A model generated the notes under the pieces. The model did not search any database. It was not told the DNA's origin and was given only the letters and a program-made list of their open reading frames with translations. This document shows positions 5,308-7,269 of a stretch of DNA of 7,269 bases, piece by piece. Both the position numbers and the translations under genes were made by a program. Where the stretch lies: contig DAOWAK010000057.1 of NCBI GenBank assembly GCA_030634605.1, positions 1-7,269 on the forward strand, written 5' to 3'. How positions within the stretch are numbered: the stretch's first letter is position 1; each line of letters begins with the position of its first letter. The stretch is from Sedimentisphaerales bacterium (lineage in GTDB: Bacteria > Planctomycetota > Phycisphaerae > Sedimentisphaerales > SM23-30).

Positions 5308-5703
5308 ATGGCCGTTTCTCTTAAGCTTTTTATCGCTTTAGCCGCCCTGCTACCTCTGGTTGGCTGTTTTAACCTGGAAATGGATCAACCCTTGGTTGAC
5401 TTGGGTGATAACAGCGGCGATTACCAGGTCCCCAGAACTCAGGATCCCGCTCCGGGTCAGCCTGATTCCGAACTTACCCGCCAGCAGCGTATGCAGCGGG
5501 ATTTGGCTCAGTGCGAACAACTGCTGGTAATTAAAGAAAAGAAATGCAAAAAACTTGACGATGAATTAGACCGCCAGAAAGACCGCTATAAAGATCGAAT
5601 CGAAGAACTGGAAGATAAAACAGAAGACCTTGAAAAAGAAAATCGCAACCTCCGCAGGAAAGTTCGGAAACTGGAATCTTACAAATATACCGATCACAAT
5701 TGA
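5308..5703 (+). CDS. Small coiled-coil lipoprotein, unknown function
   Basis: A 131-residue protein I do not recognise as a named family. The signal peptide has Lys6, a hydrophobic core and the lipobox LVGC, so Cys20 should be lipidated. Phe21 in the +2 position gives no Lol-avoidance signal, so outer-membrane sorting is possible if the cell has Lol. Residues 21-57 are an acidic, Pro-rich linker. From about 58 to 124 the chain is a highly charged helix. Leucines at 87, 101, 108, 115 and 122, with Tyr94, occupy every seventh position, and Ile98, Thr105, Asn112 and Val119 fill the alternate core, so a parallel dimer is likely. Cys69 and Cys80 could form disulphides. The architecture recalls Lpp-like or spacer lipoproteins, but I see no peptidoglycan-linking terminal Lys. 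It has its own strong promoter and ribosome site and is transcribed opposite to every other gene here. Confidence 0.8.
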   Translation: MAVSLKLFIALAALLPLVGCFNLEMDQPLVDLGDNSGDYQVPRTQDPAPGQPDSELTRQQRMQRDLAQCEQLLVIKEKKCKKLDDELDRQKDRYKDRIEELEDKTEDLEKENRNLRRKVRKLESYKYTDHN

Positions 5704-5746
5704 GAACGCCATGTTGCTCGATTTGTAAACCTAAGCTTGTCCTCGA

Positions 5747-5798
5747 CTGGATCGGGGATCGGACAGCCCTGATCCAGCCCCCACGCTAGTGGGCTGCC
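5747..5798. repeat. Long hairpin plus second hairpin
   Basis: An 11-pair stem with one G-T wobble joins 5747-5757 and 5767-5777 (CTGGATC paired with GATCCAG at the base) around a nine-base loop. It runs directly into CCCAC-GCTA-GTGGG (5780-5793 region). There is no poly-T, so it looks more like a palindromic repeat or transcript-stabilising hairpin than a classic terminator. Confidence 0.6.
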
Positions 5799-5930
5799 AG
5801 GCACTATGATACCCATTGGGTATAAATCAACCTGCCCCCTGCATCAAATTTGCATCGCCTCCCATGGCCTGAGATATTTCAATAAGAGACCGCTCTAAAA
5901 TTATGAGTTAAGGGAGCCTCTATTAATTAT

Positions 5931-5955
5931 CGTAGGATGGGCTTCAGCCCATGCT
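5931..5955. repeat. REP-like palindrome (TAGGATGGGC type)
   Basis: CGTAGG is followed by the stem ATGGGC (5937-5942), loop TTCA and GCCCAT (5947-5952). It resembles the dispersed elements beginning TAGGATGGG that occur between genes of many bacteria; that likeness is from memory. Only one copy is in the window. Confidence 0.5.
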
Positions 5956-5978
5956 GCTCTACTGATAAGACGGGTTCA

Positions 5979-6059
5979 GGGTGGCATGCTTACGCCGGCG
6001 TCAGCCGGTTTAAGCATGATTATCCCAACATGCCCAAGCTTCGCCCAGGCATGCCACCC
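5979..6059. repeat. 81-bp element with 11-bp perfect inverted ends
   Basis: GGGTGGCATGC at 5979-5989 is exactly repeated inverted as GCATGCCACCC at 6049-6059. Inside, CATGCTTA (5986-5993 region) can instead pair with TAAGCATG (6011-6018 region), with CCGGC-GTCA-GCCGG at the tip. CATGCC near 6029 can pair with GGCATG near 6048. The element can therefore fold as one long clamp or as two adjacent hairpins. It encodes nothing and looks like a non-autonomous palindromic repeat. Confidence 0.6.
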
Positions 6060-6086
6060 ACTATTTCAGGTGGGACGGAGCACTAG

Positions 6087-7269
6087 CTATTCTTGAATTT
6101 GTTCTATTAATTGCCGGGCTTGCGCCTGTGCCTGATCCGCCCGCTGATCGTATTCCAGTCGGGCTTCGCTGAGCATCGCTTGTAGCGGTTCAACACTGCC
6201 CAGCAGCAGATTCAGTGTTGATTTACCGTCTTCATAATGTTCCACATCCCTCTGCCAGAGTTCCGCCAGTTCTTTGGTCGCCAGTTTCGCCATCCGATCG
6301 GCATACTTACCCGAGACCGTTGACTTTAGCGCTGCCACTGACGCACGTTGAAATGCCTTAAGGGAATTATCATAATCTGTCACGGTATCCACGCGTAACT
6401 CTTTGTAGCCGTTCTCCAGCGTCTTAATTTTATCCAGTTGGCCCTGACCTGGTGCCGTCAACAGGGAAATGTTTTGCTGATAACGCTGTTTACTTTTAGC
6501 GGCATTGCCCTGAATCGCCTCTGTCAATCCCGGATCCTGCAGCTGGGCCAGCACTGCCTCCGTCTGGGCGATTGACTTACTTAACTGTTCCGCCAACAGC
6601 TTCTCTGAATCCAGCCGGACCTGCAAGACACTCAATTTATTCTGAGCCAGTTCTGTCTCGGACTCATAATAAACATAGCCTTCCACCCGCTGAGTACCCT
6701 CACCGACTCCGACCCGCAGTTCGTATGCCTGCTGTTGCAATGCGTATCTTTCTTCACTTTCGGCCTGATTAATCTGCGAAACCAGCTCCATATATTGCCG
6801 CCGCAGCCCCGCCCCCTTCTCGTCGTTCACATCAAAAACCTGTCCAACCTCCGCCAGTTCTCCCTCAAGCTCCGCAACCTTCTTTTTCGCCTTCACCAGT
6901 TGCCCGCGTAATCCGCTCTCCGAATTATCCAGCAACTGCTTTAACCCTGCAATCTTCTCGCCCGGCAGTTCACTTTCGATCGCTTGTGTAACCGCCCGCT
7001 CCCGATTAATCCGCAACAAAATCCCGGTTAACTTTATTTGTTCCCTCTTGATCTGCAAATCCTGCTGCCGGAGCTCTAGCAGATTCTCACGAGCTTTCAT
7101 CAAATGCAACGTACCCAGCAGCATCTCCGACGCCGCTTTGGCCCCGGAATCACCCGATTGTTTCCCCTGACTGATTGCCTGCTGCAGCAGCTTGGTTGCT
7201 TCGTTAAGACGACGTTTGTTCTCCTGCTCCGAAAGTGACGCCATCCCCTCTCTGCTGTTCACTAACTGC
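6087..7269 (-). CDS. Large coiled-coil protein, unknown function, 5'-truncated
   Basis: The frame is open to the window edge (two further codons, Gln-Leu, precede a GTG at 7262-7260), and neither that GTG nor the ATG seven codons on has a properly spaced ribosome site, so the true start is probably outside. At least 393 residues are visible. They are rich in Gln, Glu, Leu, Ala and Lys, with no cysteine. Counting from the GTG, residues about 10-66 resemble TPR-type helix pairs. Residues 67-140 and 200-245 show heptad-like spacing (for example KVAELEGELAEVG and LSVLQVRLDSEKLLAEQL), so long coiled coils are likely. A Tyr-rich patch VEGYVYYESE (193-202) breaks the pattern. No signal peptide, membrane segment or enzyme motif is visible. 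It could be a periplasmic or cytoplasmic scaffold; the missing N-terminus would decide. Stop TAG at 6089-6087; it converges with the small lipoprotein. Confidence 0.75.
   Translation of the reverse strand, partial: QLVNSREGMASLSEQENKRRLNEATKLLQQAISQGKQSGDSGAKAASEMLLGTLHLMKARENLLELRQQDLQIKREQIKLTGILLRINRERAVTQAIESELPGEKIAGLKQLLDNSESGLRGQLVKAKKKVAELEGELAEVGQVFDVNDEKGAGLRRQYMELVSQINQAESEERYALQQQAYELRVGVGEGTQRVEGYVYYESETELAQNKLSVLQVRLDSEKLLAEQLSKSIAQTEAVLAQLQDPGLTEAIQGNAAKSKQRYQQNISLLTAPGQGQLDKIKTLENGYKELRVDTVTDYDNSLKAFQRASVAALKSTVSGKYADRMAKLATKELAELWQRDVEHYEDGKSTLNLLLGSVEPLQAMLSEARLEYDQRADQAQAQARQLIEQIQE

Larger units (their letters stand above)
5704..6086. other. 383 bp convergent intergenic region rich in palindromes
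   Basis: Between two convergent genes I find no supportable ORF or RNA gene. The stretch holds three separate palindromic elements (5747-5798, 5931-5955, 5979-6059), listed individually, and an ATACCC-ATT-GGGTAT hairpin (5809-5823). A CCACC/GGTGG pair (6055-6059 with 6070-6074) lies just past the stop of the minus-strand gene. None has a T tract typical of an intrinsic terminator. Confidence 0.6.

Noticed and set aside
5704..6086. CRISPR array or tRNA gene in the palindrome-rich spacer
   Set aside because: The palindromes differ from each other and are not regularly spaced. No cloverleaf with a T-loop motif is seen.

Overview
This 7.3 kb window looks like bacterial chromosome, with housekeeping and envelope genes mostly on the minus strand. 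I infer a moderate-GC member of the Planctomycetota or a similar deep lineage. The grounds are a queuosine-tRNA glycosyltransferase-like gene, TTG start codons in two genes, lipoproteins with long coiled coils, and palindromic intergenic repeats. No rRNA, tRNA or phylogenetic marker is present, so this assignment is tentative. I see no phage, transposase, CRISPR or plasmid gene.

Layout from the right end, following minus-strand transcription. At 6087-7269 lies the C-terminal part of a large cysteine-free coiled-coil protein that I do not recognise; it runs off the window. It converges with a small plus-strand lipoprotein at 5308-5703. The 383 bp between them holds three unrelated-looking palindromic elements. 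The lipoprotein and miaA (5191-4271) diverge from a 116 bp intergenic region whose two predicted -10 boxes overlap. After a 294 bp leader/promoter region come manA (3976-2918) and an RsuA/RluB-type pseudouridine synthase (2908-1937), nine bases apart. A lipoprotein with TPR-like helices and a C-terminal SPOR domain follows (1873-1001). A 198 bp spacer with four small hairpins leads to a GmhA-like SIS-domain sugar-phosphate isomerase (802-134). Two bases beyond its stop begins a gene cut by the left edge (131-1). Its 43 visible residues match the start of the DUF3524/QTMAN (GTDC1-like) tRNA-queuosine mannosyltransferase family.

Functional theme: three genes are likely RNA-modification enzymes: MiaA (i6A37 of tRNA), the RluB-like enzyme (pseudouridine in 23S rRNA), and the QTMAN-like enzyme (sugar on queuosine-34). 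ManA makes mannose-6-phosphate, the precursor of GDP-mannose, which is the donor of the animal QTMAN. The SIS isomerase, tightly coupled to the QTMAN-like gene, could instead point to a different sugar. The coupled SIS/QTMAN pair is the most interesting content here. The other genes are ordinary, with some local oddities: a non-canonical Walker A in MiaA, a shifted catalytic His in the SIS protein, and a GCN4-like zipper in the small lipoprotein.
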